DNA from: CAZPQK01 sp964588695
GTDB taxonomy: Bacteria; Krumholzibacteriota; Krumholzibacteriia; WVZY01; JAKEHA01
Assembly: GCA_964588695.1 (NCBI GenBank)
Contig: CAZPQK010000006.1
Coordinates: 62,001-126,000, forward strand
Length of the DNA: 64,000 nucleotides
Reading direction: 5' to 3'
The notes beneath the pieces were generated by a model that was given only the letters and a program-made list of their open reading frames with translations, did no database searches and was not told where the DNA came from. How positions within the stretch are numbered: position 1 is the first letter of the stretch; each line of letters starts with the position of its first letter. A program made the translations under genes and the position numbers. Below, piece after piece: positions 27,550-34,860 of this stretch.

Positions 27550-27591
27550 TGTCTTTCTCCTGGGTTTGACAGTCGCAGCGCGTGGCCTGCG

Positions 27592-28140
27592 TTAATAAAC
27601 CTTAGCTTCCAGCAGGTCGCGGCGCAGCTCGTCGAGGTGCGTGCGGACACTACCGTCTATAATTTTGCCGTCGAGGATTACGATCATGCCGCCAATCAGC
27701 GCCGGATCGACCTCGGCTTCCAGTCGTATTTGTTTGCCGGTTTCTTGTTCTAACCGAGCCACAGTCTTGGTTTCGGTCTCGCGGTCAAGTTGCACCGCGG
27801 TGATAACCCGCGCTTCCGCGATTCCTTGCGATTCTTCGTACAAGTAGTGAAACGCGTCGGCAATGGTGTCGACTTCATCGAGACGCTTCTTGTCGAGAAG
27901 TAACAACACAAAGCGCACAAACAACCCGCTCGCGCGCTCGTCGAGCACACTGTGCAGCAGCGCTTTTTTGTCGTCGGTCAATACCTGCGGTGACAGCAGA
28001 AAGTTGCGAAACTCGGGCCGAGCATCCAGCAGACCAACAAAACTACGAACGTCGCCGTGCACTTGCTCGGCAATGTCCTGGTTGCGGGCTGCGTCAAACA
28101 GGGCCACGGCGTAACGCTTGGCGATTCCTCGTAGGATCAT
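27592..28140 (-). CDS. atpH: F0F1 ATP synthase subunit delta
   Basis: The 182-residue OSCP/delta peripheral-stalk subunit has AKRYAVALFDAA at the N-terminus and the C-terminal signature KIIDGSVRTHLDELR. It starts 3 bases after the atpF stop codon. Confidence 0.96.
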   Translation of the reverse strand: MILRGIAKRYAVALFDAARNQDIAEQVHGDVRSFVGLLDARPEFRNFLLSPQVLTDDKKALLHSVLDERASGLFVRFVLLLLDKKRLDEVDTIADAFHYLYEESQGIAEARVITAVQLDRETETKTVARLEQETGKQIRLEAEVDPALIGGMIVILDGKIIDGSVRTHLDELRRDLLEAKVY

Positions 28141-28143
28141 GCC

Positions 28144-28635
28144 TTAGCCGCTTTCCTTTACGTTCATCTCGTCCAGAAACTGGTTGATGAGCTGCTTGTG
28201 TTTGTCCGAATCCAGGCGTTCACGGATGAGTTTTTCGGTAGCAGAGACCACCGAAGTCACCATGTTGTCGCGAAGTGTCGCGTTGGCTTTGTCCATGTCG
28301 CGTTCGATATCCTGCTGGACTTTCAAACGCGCGGCGCTGGCTTCGCGACGTGCTTCGTCTTTGATGTCGGTGGCCAACTTGTTGGCCTCCTGTGCGGCTT
28401 CCTGGATGTGCAGACGCTTCGTGTTTTCGATGTCAGCGAGCTGGCGATCGTACTCTTCGCGAAGATCATCTGCTTGCTTTTTGGTGGCGGCCGCTTCCGC
28501 GAAGTCGTTGGCAATTTTTTGCCGACGTTCTTCTAAGAAGTCCATCAAGGTTCCCCAGGCGTACTTGCGCAAAATCATCATGACGATGATGAAACCAAGT
28601 GCTTGGGTGGCTACCACACCCCATTCGATCTGCAT
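28144..28635 (-). CDS. atpF: F0F1 ATP synthase subunit b
   Basis: The 163-residue peripheral-stalk subunit has one N-terminal membrane helix (about 8-25) and a long charged coiled coil (FLEERRQKIANDFAEA onward). Only one b-type gene is present, so the stalk is probably a homodimer. AAGGAGATATTTC precedes the ATG, and two hairpins (28656-28675, 28710-28738) lie between it and atpE. Confidence 0.95.
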   Translation of the reverse strand: MQIEWGVVATQALGFIIVMMILRKYAWGTLMDFLEERRQKIANDFAEAAATKKQADDLREEYDRQLADIENTKRLHIQEAAQEANKLATDIKDEARREASAARLKVQQDIERDMDKANATLRDNMVTSVVSATEKLIRERLDSDKHKQLINQFLDEMNVKESG

Positions 28636-28655
28636 GAAATATCTCCTTGCCGGAA

Positions 28656-28675
28656 GTGGGGGACTTGTCTCCCAC
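28656..28675 (-). promoter_or_regulatory. hairpin in atpE-atpF spacer, next to atpF ribosome site
   Basis: On the minus strand GTGGGAGA/TCCCCCAC pair (one A-C mismatch) around loop CAAG, about 8 bases before the AAGGAG of atpF. It belongs to a pair of hairpins in this 114-base spacer. Confidence 0.5.
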
Positions 28676-28709
28676 GGGCTTAGGTAAGATTCGCTAGCGA
28701 AGTGTTGCG

Positions 28710-28738
28710 CGCTCGCCGGACGCTTTGCCCGGCGAGCG
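28710..28738 (-). promoter_or_regulatory. strong intercistronic hairpin downstream of atpE
   Basis: A perfect 10-bp stem CGCTCGCCGG/CCGGCGAGCG with a 9-base loop lies 11 bases after the atpE stop on the minus strand. There is no U-run, so it is more likely a 3'-end protector or partial stop than a full terminator. Confidence 0.7.
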
Positions 28739-28749
28739 TAACAACCTCA

Positions 28750-28989
28750 CTAGTGAGTGCCGATTTTACCCTGAAGGATAAACACCGTTACGAACGCGTA
28801 GATCGTCAACGCTTCGATAAGCGCTGCACCAATGATCATTGCGGTCTGAATCTTACCCGAAGCTTCCGGCTGACGACCGATGGCTTCCATGGCCGAACCG
28901 ATGGCGCGGCTAAAACCGATACCCGAACCGATAGCGGCGAGGCCGAGACCAATCGGAAGAGCTAAACCGAGAGCAGCGGATGCATCCAT
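28750..28989 (-). CDS. atpE: F0F1 ATP synthase subunit c
   Basis: The 79-residue proteolipid has two membrane helices joined by the RQPEASGK polar loop. The ion-binding Glu is in ALIEALTIYAF (helix 2). Helix 1 has GSGIGFSRAIG with no Gln where Na+-type rings carry one, and no Ser/Thr follows the Glu, so the ring should carry protons. The ribosome site AGGAGG is inside a small hairpin (28991-29005). Confidence 0.97.
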   Translation of the reverse strand: MDASAALGLALPIGLGLAAIGSGIGFSRAIGSAMEAIGRQPEASGKIQTAMIIGAALIEALTIYAFVTVFILQGKIGTH

Positions 28990-28990
28990 T

Positions 28991-29005
28991 GTAGGATCCT
29001 CCTAC
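28991..29005 (-). promoter_or_regulatory. hairpin enclosing the atpE ribosome binding site
   Basis: On the minus strand GTAGGA-GGA-TCCTAC forms a 6-bp stem with a 3-base loop and ends one base before the atpE ATG. The AGGAGG sequence is split between stem and loop, so folding would hide it. Confidence 0.6.
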
Positions 29006-29018
29006 GTTGAGGTTGTTA

Positions 29019-29849
29019 CTAATGCCCCTCTTCGTGGGGCAACCAGAGCAAAATGTAAATGGTGGCCAACAACGTGAACACCAGGGCTTGGATCGTGCTC
29101 GTCAAGAAGGCGAGCATAATGAACGGAATCTGCAACGGCAGACCGATCGCTCCGTCCATAGGAATAAAGGACAGTGCGGCGACGCCCAAAGAACAGAAGG
29201 CGTAGAGCAGCACGTCCTCGCCGGTTACGTTTCCGAAGAGACGCAGCGCCAGCGAAACCGGTTTGGCGAGTTCGCCAAGAATGTGAATCGGAATGTTCAG
29301 CGGTACCAGGGCCCACTCAATTGCCGACTTGGGATTGCCAGCAAGGTGGAGAATGTAACCGCCGAGTCCGTTTTTGCGCAGCCCGATCCAGTTGGAGTAC
29401 AGAAACACCATGCCGGCCAACGCTAGCGTAGTGTTTGGGCTGGCGGTGGGAGATTTGCCCAGCGGAATCACACCGCTCAGGTTCATCGCCAGAATGTAGA
29501 TAAAGAATGTTCCCAGGAATGGAACGAAGGGTTTGCCTTCGGGGCCGATGATGTCGGTGATGAATTTGGTTAGGCCATCGAACAACCATTCCACAAAGTT
29601 CTGCCACTTACCCGGAATCATCTGTGGGTTACGAACCGCGACTTGAACACCAATAACAATGATGGCGGCGGCGAGATAGGCGAAGATCATCCCTTCCCAC
29701 ACCGGGTTTTCGTGAATCCAATGCAAGACCGGGTTGTTGGGGAACCAGGAGATGAGTACCTGAACAAAGTTGGGGAGTTCCGGCACTCCTTCGGCGGCCG
29801 AAAACGGCGAGGCCGGGATAAGATTGGGTAGCTGATCAAGTACGTTCAT
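29019..29849 (-). CDS. atpB: F0F1 ATP synthase subunit a
   Basis: The 276-residue integral-membrane stator subunit contains the essential Arg in ELAKPVSLALRLFGN and the C-terminal STIQALVFTLLATIYI helix, forming the proton half-channels against the c-ring. Normal length. Confidence 0.97.
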   Translation of the reverse strand: MNVLDQLPNLIPASPFSAAEGVPELPNFVQVLISWFPNNPVLHWIHENPVWEGMIFAYLAAAIIVIGVQVAVRNPQMIPGKWQNFVEWLFDGLTKFITDIIGPEGKPFVPFLGTFFIYILAMNLSGVIPLGKSPTASPNTTLALAGMVFLYSNWIGLRKNGLGGYILHLAGNPKSAIEWALVPLNIPIHILGELAKPVSLALRLFGNVTGEDVLLYAFCSLGVAALSFIPMDGAIGLPLQIPFIMLAFLTSTIQALVFTLLATIYILLWLPHEEGH

Positions 29850-29864
29850 GTAAACGAGCTTCCT

Positions 29865-30305
29865 TTAGCCGTGTAGCTTCACCGTGTCGCTGCTCTTGTT
29901 GTCGAGCCCAAGAAAGGCGCGCCCCGCAGCTTTCAGCACCATGACCACCAGCGGCCAGCTGAATCCCAAAACAAGCCCCAACACCGAAAACCATTCGGAG
30001 CGGAGCAGAAAAAAACCAGAAACGTAGAGGATGGGAAACTTCACCAGCAGGGCGATCATGATCGGGCCTAGCTGACGGTCGTCAGCGGTGACCACACCTT
30101 TGATGACCTGCGAGAGAAAAACCAGGTTCACCAGCGACCACACCAGTCCCGCAATCCAGCCCCCACCAGTCTCCATGCCAAAGTAGAGGCTAATAGGAAG
30201 CGCCAAAACCAGTCCCGTGATGATGGACTGTTTTCGTACACGCGCCAGAAAGGCTAAATCCATTCCAGCGTGTTGCTGCGGTTTCGTCGGTCGCGACGAC
30301 TCCAT
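29865..30305 (-). CDS. atpI: ATP synthase subunit I-like membrane protein (PF03899-type)
   Basis: A 146-residue protein with four predicted membrane helices after a polar N-terminal tail, located directly before atpB. Size, topology and place fit the ATP synthase I family, thought to help c-ring assembly or Mg2+ supply. The start may instead be the internal ATG at 30263. A gap of 95 bases separates it from the upstream small gene. Confidence 0.75.
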   Translation of the reverse strand: MESSRPTKPQQHAGMDLAFLARVRKQSIITGLVLALPISLYFGMETGGGWIAGLVWSLVNLVFLSQVIKGVVTADDRQLGPIMIALLVKFPILYVSGFFLLRSEWFSVLGLVLGFSWPLVVMVLKAAGRAFLGLDNKSSDTVKLHG

Positions 30306-30400
30306 TGCTCCGCGTTATCTATTTGTCGTTTGTGTTTAAGGCTTCGCGGTGGCCGGCAAATGCCGCTTCGCGCGGGCCGTGCTAGCGTTTCAGATGTCCT

Positions 30401-30646
30401 CTAGCTGTCGTTTTTATCGTGTTGATTGGCTTTCTTTACGACTTCCGCGACTTCGCGGCCGCCTGCGATGAAACCCAACACGAGAAGAATGACAGTGAAG
30501 ATTGGGTTGGTATCGAAACGCTTGTCTAGATACTGACCAATTAGCAGTCCGGCGATCGGGGGAACAGCCAATAAGAACGGCACAGTGGCAAGAAGGCTGC
30601 TCTGCCGCACCCAGGAGGCCCGATCGTCCTTTTTCTTTTTGCTCAA
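30401..30646 (-). CDS. atpZ: AtpZ/AtpI-type small membrane protein
   Basis: An 81-residue protein with a Lys-rich start (MSKKKKDD) and two membrane helices. GLLIGQYLDKRFDTNPIFT matches the F0F1-ATPase gene 1 family (PF09527), which usually opens atp operons and, with AtpI, is linked to ion supply for the synthase. First gene of the operon, about 110 bases after the predicted transcription start. Confidence 0.85.
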   Translation of the reverse strand: MSKKKKDDRASWVRQSSLLATVPFLLAVPPIAGLLIGQYLDKRFDTNPIFTVILLVLGFIAGGREVAEVVKKANQHDKNDS

Positions 30647-30761
30647 GGAAGCGACTTTGGGAAGCGACTGCTACGATTCTGTGATTTACACGAAAGACCC
30701 GTTGGGCCCATTCCTCAAGGGCGTGACTCTACGGAATTTGATCAGTAAAATCAACGTGAGC

Positions 30762-30790
30762 ATAGTATGTGAAAACATTCTCAAAGTCAA
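30762..30790 (-). promoter_or_regulatory. promoter of the atp operon
   Basis: On the minus strand -35 TTGACT (30785-30790) and -10 TACTAT (30762-30767) are spaced by exactly 17 bases. The rest of the 257-base gap (30647-30903) is A+T-richer than its surroundings and holds short GTAAC/GTTAC repeats (30821-30846) before cdsA, but no clear promoter for that gene. Confidence 0.75.
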
Positions 30791-30903
30791 CCGAGAAAAA
30801 CAGGTCACGGCTGGTTATTTGTAACTTATTATGTTATAGATCGTTACAGAGAATCATACGATGACTGAGGGTGCCGACCCGGATTTCTGGCGGCGTTTAA
30901 ACA

Positions 30904-31851
30904 ATGGAAAAAATGAGATCGGAACTGCTGACATCCCCGGTGGCCCAGGCCATTGGAATAGCGTTCCTGGCCGTCGCCGCCAGCCGGATACTGGTGCATC
31001 TGTGGCCAGCGGGGCGCGGCGGGGAGGATCTGGAGTTGGCTCGCCGCCGGCTCAAGGCCTGGTACGTTGTCATTTGGATGTTTGCGCTTGCAGTTGTTGT
31101 CGGGCTACGCACCGGGGTACTCTGGTTCTTCGGTTTCGTAAGCTTTCTCGCGCTCAAAGAATTCTTCACACTTATTCCCACCCGTCGCGTAGACCGAACG
31201 CTTTTGTTTTACACATACCTGGCCGTACCTCTGCAGTACTACTGGGTCGCGAGTAAGAACTTTCCCTTGTTTGTAATCTTTGTACCGGTAGTCATGTTTA
31301 TGTTCTTGCCTATTCACATGGTGCTTACCGGCGATCCCAAAGGCTATCTGCGAGCGGCTGGTACGCTCCATTGGGGGCTGATGACAACGGTGTTTAGCCT
31401 AAGTCATGCCGCTTACCTGGTAGTGCTACCAGAAGGTGATCTGGTCACCGGAATTGGTTGGCTGTTCTTGATGGTGCTGCTAACCCAACTTAACGACCTG
31501 GCGCACCAGGGTTTTGGGAAATGGTTAGGCGGTAAACCGGTTGCGCGCAACCTTACTCATCGCAGAACGTGGCCAGCGTTTGTCGGCGGTGTGCTTACCA
31601 CCGTTGTGCTGGCGATGTTGTTGGGGCCGTTGCTGACGCCACTGCAGGGAACTCGTGCGCTGTTCGCGGGAGTCATCATTGCGGTCGGTGGATTCTTTGG
31701 CGATGTATCGATCATGGCACTCAACCGCGATCTTAACCTCAAAGACGAAACCCGCTACATTCCCGGGCACGGTGGGATCCTGGATCGGGTGGATAGTCTT
31801 ACGTATACGGCGCCGCTGTTCTTTCACTACGTAAACTGGGTCGGCCCGTAG
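30904..31851 (+). CDS. cdsA: phosphatidate cytidylyltransferase
   Basis: The 315-residue membrane protein makes CDP-diacylglycerol from CTP and phosphatidate. The C-terminal CDP-DAG synthase signature is clear: LNRDLNLKDETRYIPGHGG followed by ILDRVDSL. About eight membrane helices. In the signature the usual Lys-Arg before the Asp is Asn-Arg, as in the longer CdsA-like subgroup, so a variant substrate cannot be excluded. A second ATG three codons in is possible. It shares the lipid theme with the acyltransferase at 33297. Confidence 0.88.
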   Translation: MEKMRSELLTSPVAQAIGIAFLAVAASRILVHLWPAGRGGEDLELARRRLKAWYVVIWMFALAVVVGLRTGVLWFFGFVSFLALKEFFTLIPTRRVDRTLLFYTYLAVPLQYYWVASKNFPLFVIFVPVVMFMFLPIHMVLTGDPKGYLRAAGTLHWGLMTTVFSLSHAAYLVVLPEGDLVTGIGWLFLMVLLTQLNDLAHQGFGKWLGGKPVARNLTHRRTWPAFVGGVLTTVVLAMLLGPLLTPLQGTRALFAGVIIAVGGFFGDVSIMALNRDLNLKDETRYIPGHGGILDRVDSLTYTAPLFFHYVNWVGP

Positions 31852-31871
31852 GTTGCGGGGAAGAATGGCCC

Positions 31872-31889
31872 GAGGGAGACGTCTCCCTC
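31872..31889. terminator. perfect palindrome between convergent genes
   Basis: GAGGGAGAC/GTCTCCCTC is an 18-base perfect palindrome lying between the stop codons of cdsA and the sulfatase-fold gene. As RNA it forms a stem with a tight loop on either strand; there is no T-run, so stopping may need a factor. Confidence 0.6.
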
Positions 31890-31895
31890 CACCAC

Positions 31896-33218
31896 CTACC
31901 GAATATAGCCAAGCGTCCGCAGCTGCTTGCGCAGGTCGCCAGCAACCGAGTCCTGACGCGTAGAAAACTGAAGCCCGTGGTCGCCAGCGAGTTGGTCGAT
32001 CATGGTTTTAATATTGCCCGAGAAGTCTTTGCCGCGTCGGGTTTGCAGCGTTGGGGAGAGTTCGCGGGGGTCGGCTTTGAGATCGAAGCTGGCGGCGCTG
32101 TGAATACTCTCCGTTTCGTTGCGAAAGTAGCGCATGTACTTTTTCCCGTCGTAGACCATCGCGTCGGTGAGGATCTGAAACGCCGAGTTCTTGGCGTAAA
32201 TAGCCCGGCGACCGTGTTGCCACCGCTTACCGCGGATTGCCGGTAGGAGGCTTTTTCCTACCAACGGAATCGTGCTGGGAATGTTCAGCCACTGAAGAAT
32301 GGTCGGCATAAAGTCGACGTTGCTGCACGAAACACCAACCACGCGCGGTTTGGGCGTGTGGTTACTGGGGAGAATAAGAAATGGGATACGCAAGTTGAAG
32401 TCGTGCACGCTTTGCTTATTCCTACGCCACGCGGCGTCTTCGCCGACGTGTTCATCGTTGTCGAGAGAACGGCCGTGGTCGCTGGTAACGAAGAACAACA
32501 TGTTTCCCTGATAGCGTTGGTTGAAGTGGTCGTATAACTCCACTATTCGTTCGTCCACAAAGCGGGTTGCGGCAAAGTAGTTTTGCTGAAACGGAGCGTC
32601 GTCCCATGGGCCATGGACGTCTATGTAGTGAACGTAGGTGAACTCGGGTTTGCGATGGGGGAGTTCTTGATAATGAGCAAAGACCGCACGATTCACCGCG
32701 TCTGCGTACATTTCGGTCGTCCATACTTTGTCATCGTGACCGACCTGGTTTCCCTGACTGTTGATGAACTGCGATTCAAAGTGGTTGAATCCTTCGTTGA
32801 ACGGATTCCACTCCAGCAAAAACGGGTTGGTGATGAAAGCGCTAGTAAAGTATCCCCGGTCTTGAAGCACGTTCTGCAACAAGGGTAGTTCGTTGCTAAA
32901 CGCGAAGAGTTCGTCTTTCATCAGGTGGCGGTCAGCACCATGTTGCTGCGGGTAAAGACCGGACAAGAAGCTAATCACCGAAGGGTACGTCCAGGGCGCG
33001 GTCGAACGCATCTGCTCGAACCGAATTCCGGATTCCGCGAGTCGGTTGGTGTGCACCAAATGCTCGTCCGCGGTATCTTTGCGAAGCTGGTCTACGAGAA
33101 CAATTACGACGTTTACCCCTTCCGGGGCTGGCGGTGGCGCGCACGACGCGGCGAACATGACCGCCAGTACGGCCAGCGCCGAAACGTTCGGGAATTTGCA
33201 ACGGGTGAGTGATAACAT
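31896..33218 (-). CDS. sulfatase-fold lipoprotein
   Basis: The 440-residue product has a lipobox (FAASC) and an alkaline phosphatase/sulfatase fold (PF00884): metal-binding VLVDQLRKD, the nucleophile region TAPWTYPSVISFLSGLYPQQHG, and TSDHGRSLDNDEH. The Cys or Ser in C/S-x-P-x-R needed for formylglycine is missing; Thr in W-T-Y-P-S takes its place, as in phosphoglycerol or phosphoethanolamine transferases. It is therefore more likely a phosphodiesterase or phospho-transferase than a true sulfatase. Monocistronic. Confidence 0.85.
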   Translation of the reverse strand: MLSLTRCKFPNVSALAVLAVMFAASCAPPPAPEGVNVVIVLVDQLRKDTADEHLVHTNRLAESGIRFEQMRSTAPWTYPSVISFLSGLYPQQHGADRHLMKDELFAFSNELPLLQNVLQDRGYFTSAFITNPFLLEWNPFNEGFNHFESQFINSQGNQVGHDDKVWTTEMYADAVNRAVFAHYQELPHRKPEFTYVHYIDVHGPWDDAPFQQNYFAATRFVDERIVELYDHFNQRYQGNMLFFVTSDHGRSLDNDEHVGEDAAWRRNKQSVHDFNLRIPFLILPSNHTPKPRVVGVSCSNVDFMPTILQWLNIPSTIPLVGKSLLPAIRGKRWQHGRRAIYAKNSAFQILTDAMVYDGKKYMRYFRNETESIHSAASFDLKADPRELSPTLQTRRGKDFSGNIKTMIDQLAGDHGLQFSTRQDSVAGDLRKQLRTLGYIR

Positions 33219-33296
33219 GATGGGTGGTGTCGAACCGACGATGCGCTCATACTAACACAAGCGCACGAGTTGTTCTGTGTTAAACTCCCACGGACC

Positions 33297-33953
33297 ATGA
33301 TGATACGCTTCTTTAACCACATACTTCGGTTTGTCTTTTTCGCGTTGTTCATCCGGCCGCTGGTGTTCGTGTTTATCGGACTCAGCATTCGCGATCGTGA
33401 CAAACTTCCCTCGCACGGGCCAGCCATTATGGTTGCCAACCACAACAGCCATCTCGACACAATGGTCATGATGTCGCTGTTTCCGATGCACTTCCTTCCC
33501 AAGCTCCGACCGGTCGCCGCCGCCGACTACTTTCTCAAGTCGGGATGGATGTCCTGGTTTTCGAAAGAAATTATCGGCGTGATTCCCATCAGTCGCCAGG
33601 CCCGCGAAGAAGGCGAAGACCCGTTTGCTGAAGTTAGCGCAGCGCTGGGGCGGGGAGAAATCGTCATTCTCTTTCCCGAAGGCACGCGCGGAGCACCGGA
33701 ACAGATGCAGGAAATAAAAAAGGGGATCTCGCACCTGGTTGCCGATCACCCGGAGGTACCGGTGGTGCCGGTGTTTTTTCGTGGGCTAGGCAAGGCCATG
33801 CCGAAGGGGTCGTGGCTGCCGGTCCCGTTCTTTTGCGATGTTCTCGTCGGCGACCGGGTGTCCTGGCCTGGTGACCGGGAAGGGTTTATGGAGAATCTTC
33901 GCGGGGCGTTGACCCACCTCTCCGAGCGCATGCCGGCGGCCGTCTGGGACTAA
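33297..33953 (+). CDS. 1-acyl-sn-glycerol-3-phosphate acyltransferase family protein
   Basis: The 218-residue product has an N-terminal membrane helix, the catalytic motif NHNSHLD (H-x4-D) and the glycerol-phosphate motif FPEGTRG. It acylates lysophosphatidate or a related lipid at the inner membrane. The ATG at 33297 or the next codon is preferred to 33270, which only adds residues before the helix. A functional link with cdsA nearby is plausible but they are not in one operon. Confidence 0.88.
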   Translation: MMIRFFNHILRFVFFALFIRPLVFVFIGLSIRDRDKLPSHGPAIMVANHNSHLDTMVMMSLFPMHFLPKLRPVAAADYFLKSGWMSWFSKEIIGVIPISRQAREEGEDPFAEVSAALGRGEIVILFPEGTRGAPEQMQEIKKGISHLVADHPEVPVVPVFFRGLGKAMPKGSWLPVPFFCDVLVGDRVSWPGDREGFMENLRGALTHLSERMPAAVWD

Positions 33954-34034
33954 CACGACTTTGCTTGCCGGGATTTTCGGCGAACATTATTATTTCCACG
34001 ACGTCTGTTATAGCCTCGTTCAAGGATGGATATC

Positions 34035-34379
34035 ATGCGTAGCAACTGGATCGTACTGGTCGTCGTCGCGTTCGCTCTCGCGGGATGTTCGCAAGGCGAC
34101 AAGGCCGAAACGGCCTCCACAGCGGATAACGCTTACTCCACTGAATCGATCGCCGAGGTCGCCGAAGTGGTGAACTTGAACCTCACCGGCATGACCTGTG
34201 GCGGTTGTGCCGATCGCATTCAAACCGCCCTGGCAAAGGCTCCCGGCGTGGCCGATTGCGAGGTCGACCTGGAAGCGAAAACCGCAACCATTAAAGTTGC
34301 CGATGCGGGCGCTGCGTCAACCGACGCACTAATCGCGCTGGTTACGGAAATGGGCTACGGCGCCGAAGTTAAGCAGTAG
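34035..34379 (+). CDS. lipoprotein with heavy-metal-associated (HMA) domain
   Basis: The 114-residue product combines a lipoprotein signal (FALAGC) and a polar linker with one complete HMA domain (about residues 47-112, motif GMTCGGCADR; C-x2-C). HMA domains bind Cu+, Hg2+ or Zn2+; being lipid-anchored in the envelope is unlike cytoplasmic CopZ and suggests metal capture outside the cytoplasm. The start at 34035 is chosen because AAGGA lies 8 bases upstream; the ATG at 34026 touches that site. The next gene, an acetyltransferase, begins 7 bases after the stop. Confidence 0.9.
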   Translation: MRSNWIVLVVVAFALAGCSQGDKAETASTADNAYSTESIAEVAEVVNLNLTGMTCGGCADRIQTALAKAPGVADCEVDLEAKTATIKVADAGAASTDALIALVTEMGYGAEVKQ

Positions 34380-34386
34380 GTCGACG

Positions 34387-34860
34387 TTGGTCATTGAAGA
34401 AGTTCCCAAGTATGGCGACGGGCCGTGGGAGTTAAGGCCCGCTTTTGCCGACGACATTAAAGCCGTCGAGGTGCTGCTGCGCAGCCACGATCTGCCGTTA
34501 GATGGTGTAGCCGACTTTTTAGATCGAAGCTACATAATCGCAGAGACCGACGGGGATGTCGCCGGGTGCGCCGGCGTCGAAATTTACGCCGACCACGGCC
34601 TATTGCGTTCGGTTGCGGTGGCGCATCCGTTGCAAGGGCTCGGGTTGGGCGACGCCCTGGTGACGGCGTTGGTCGACCTGGCCCGGTCCAACGGTCTGCA
34701 AACGTTGTCTCTGCTGACCACCGACGCGTCGCGATACTTTCGCCGGTTCGGATTCGAAACTGTCGCGCGCGAACAACTTCCCGAGGCGATTCATCAGTCG
34801 TCCGAGTTTCGCGAGTTGTGCCCGGCGTCAGCCACCGCGATGGTGTTGCGGCTTACTTAG
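34387..34860 (+). CDS. GNAT acetyltransferase, ArsN2-like
   Basis: The 157-residue protein begins with TTG and has a GNAT fold with the acetyl-CoA loop (HPLQGLGLGDAL). The C-terminal pattern LLTTDASRYFRRFGF and EFRELCPASATAMVLRL resembles ArsN2-type and ArgA-like acetyltransferases; arsN2 genes occur in arsenic loci. No arsenite pump or ArsR lies nearby, so the substrate is open; the pairing with an HMA lipoprotein hints at metal stress. Its stop overlaps the convergent M1 peptidase stop by 4 bases. Confidence 0.8.
   Translation: MVIEEVPKYGDGPWELRPAFADDIKAVEVLLRSHDLPLDGVADFLDRSYIIAETDGDVAGCAGVEIYADHGLLRSVAVAHPLQGLGLGDALVTALVDLARSNGLQTLSLLTTDASRYFRRFGFETVAREQLPEAIHQSSEFRELCPASATAMVLRLT

Noticed and set aside
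25909..27753. 614-codon open frame on the plus strand opposite atpA, atpG and atpH
   Set aside because: The minus-strand genes are unmistakable ATP synthase subunits; the frame is a codon-bias shadow with no family motif or ribosome site.
28750..28989. Sodium-dependent ATP synthase c-ring
   Set aside because: The Gln in helix 1 and the Ser/Thr after the carboxylate, needed for Na+ binding, are absent.
30861..31256. 131-codon frame starting before cdsA
   Set aside because: It is out of frame with and covered by the CdsA coding region, which has the diagnostic C-terminal signature.
31896..33218. True arylsulfatase
   Set aside because: No C/S-x-P-x-R formylglycine motif.
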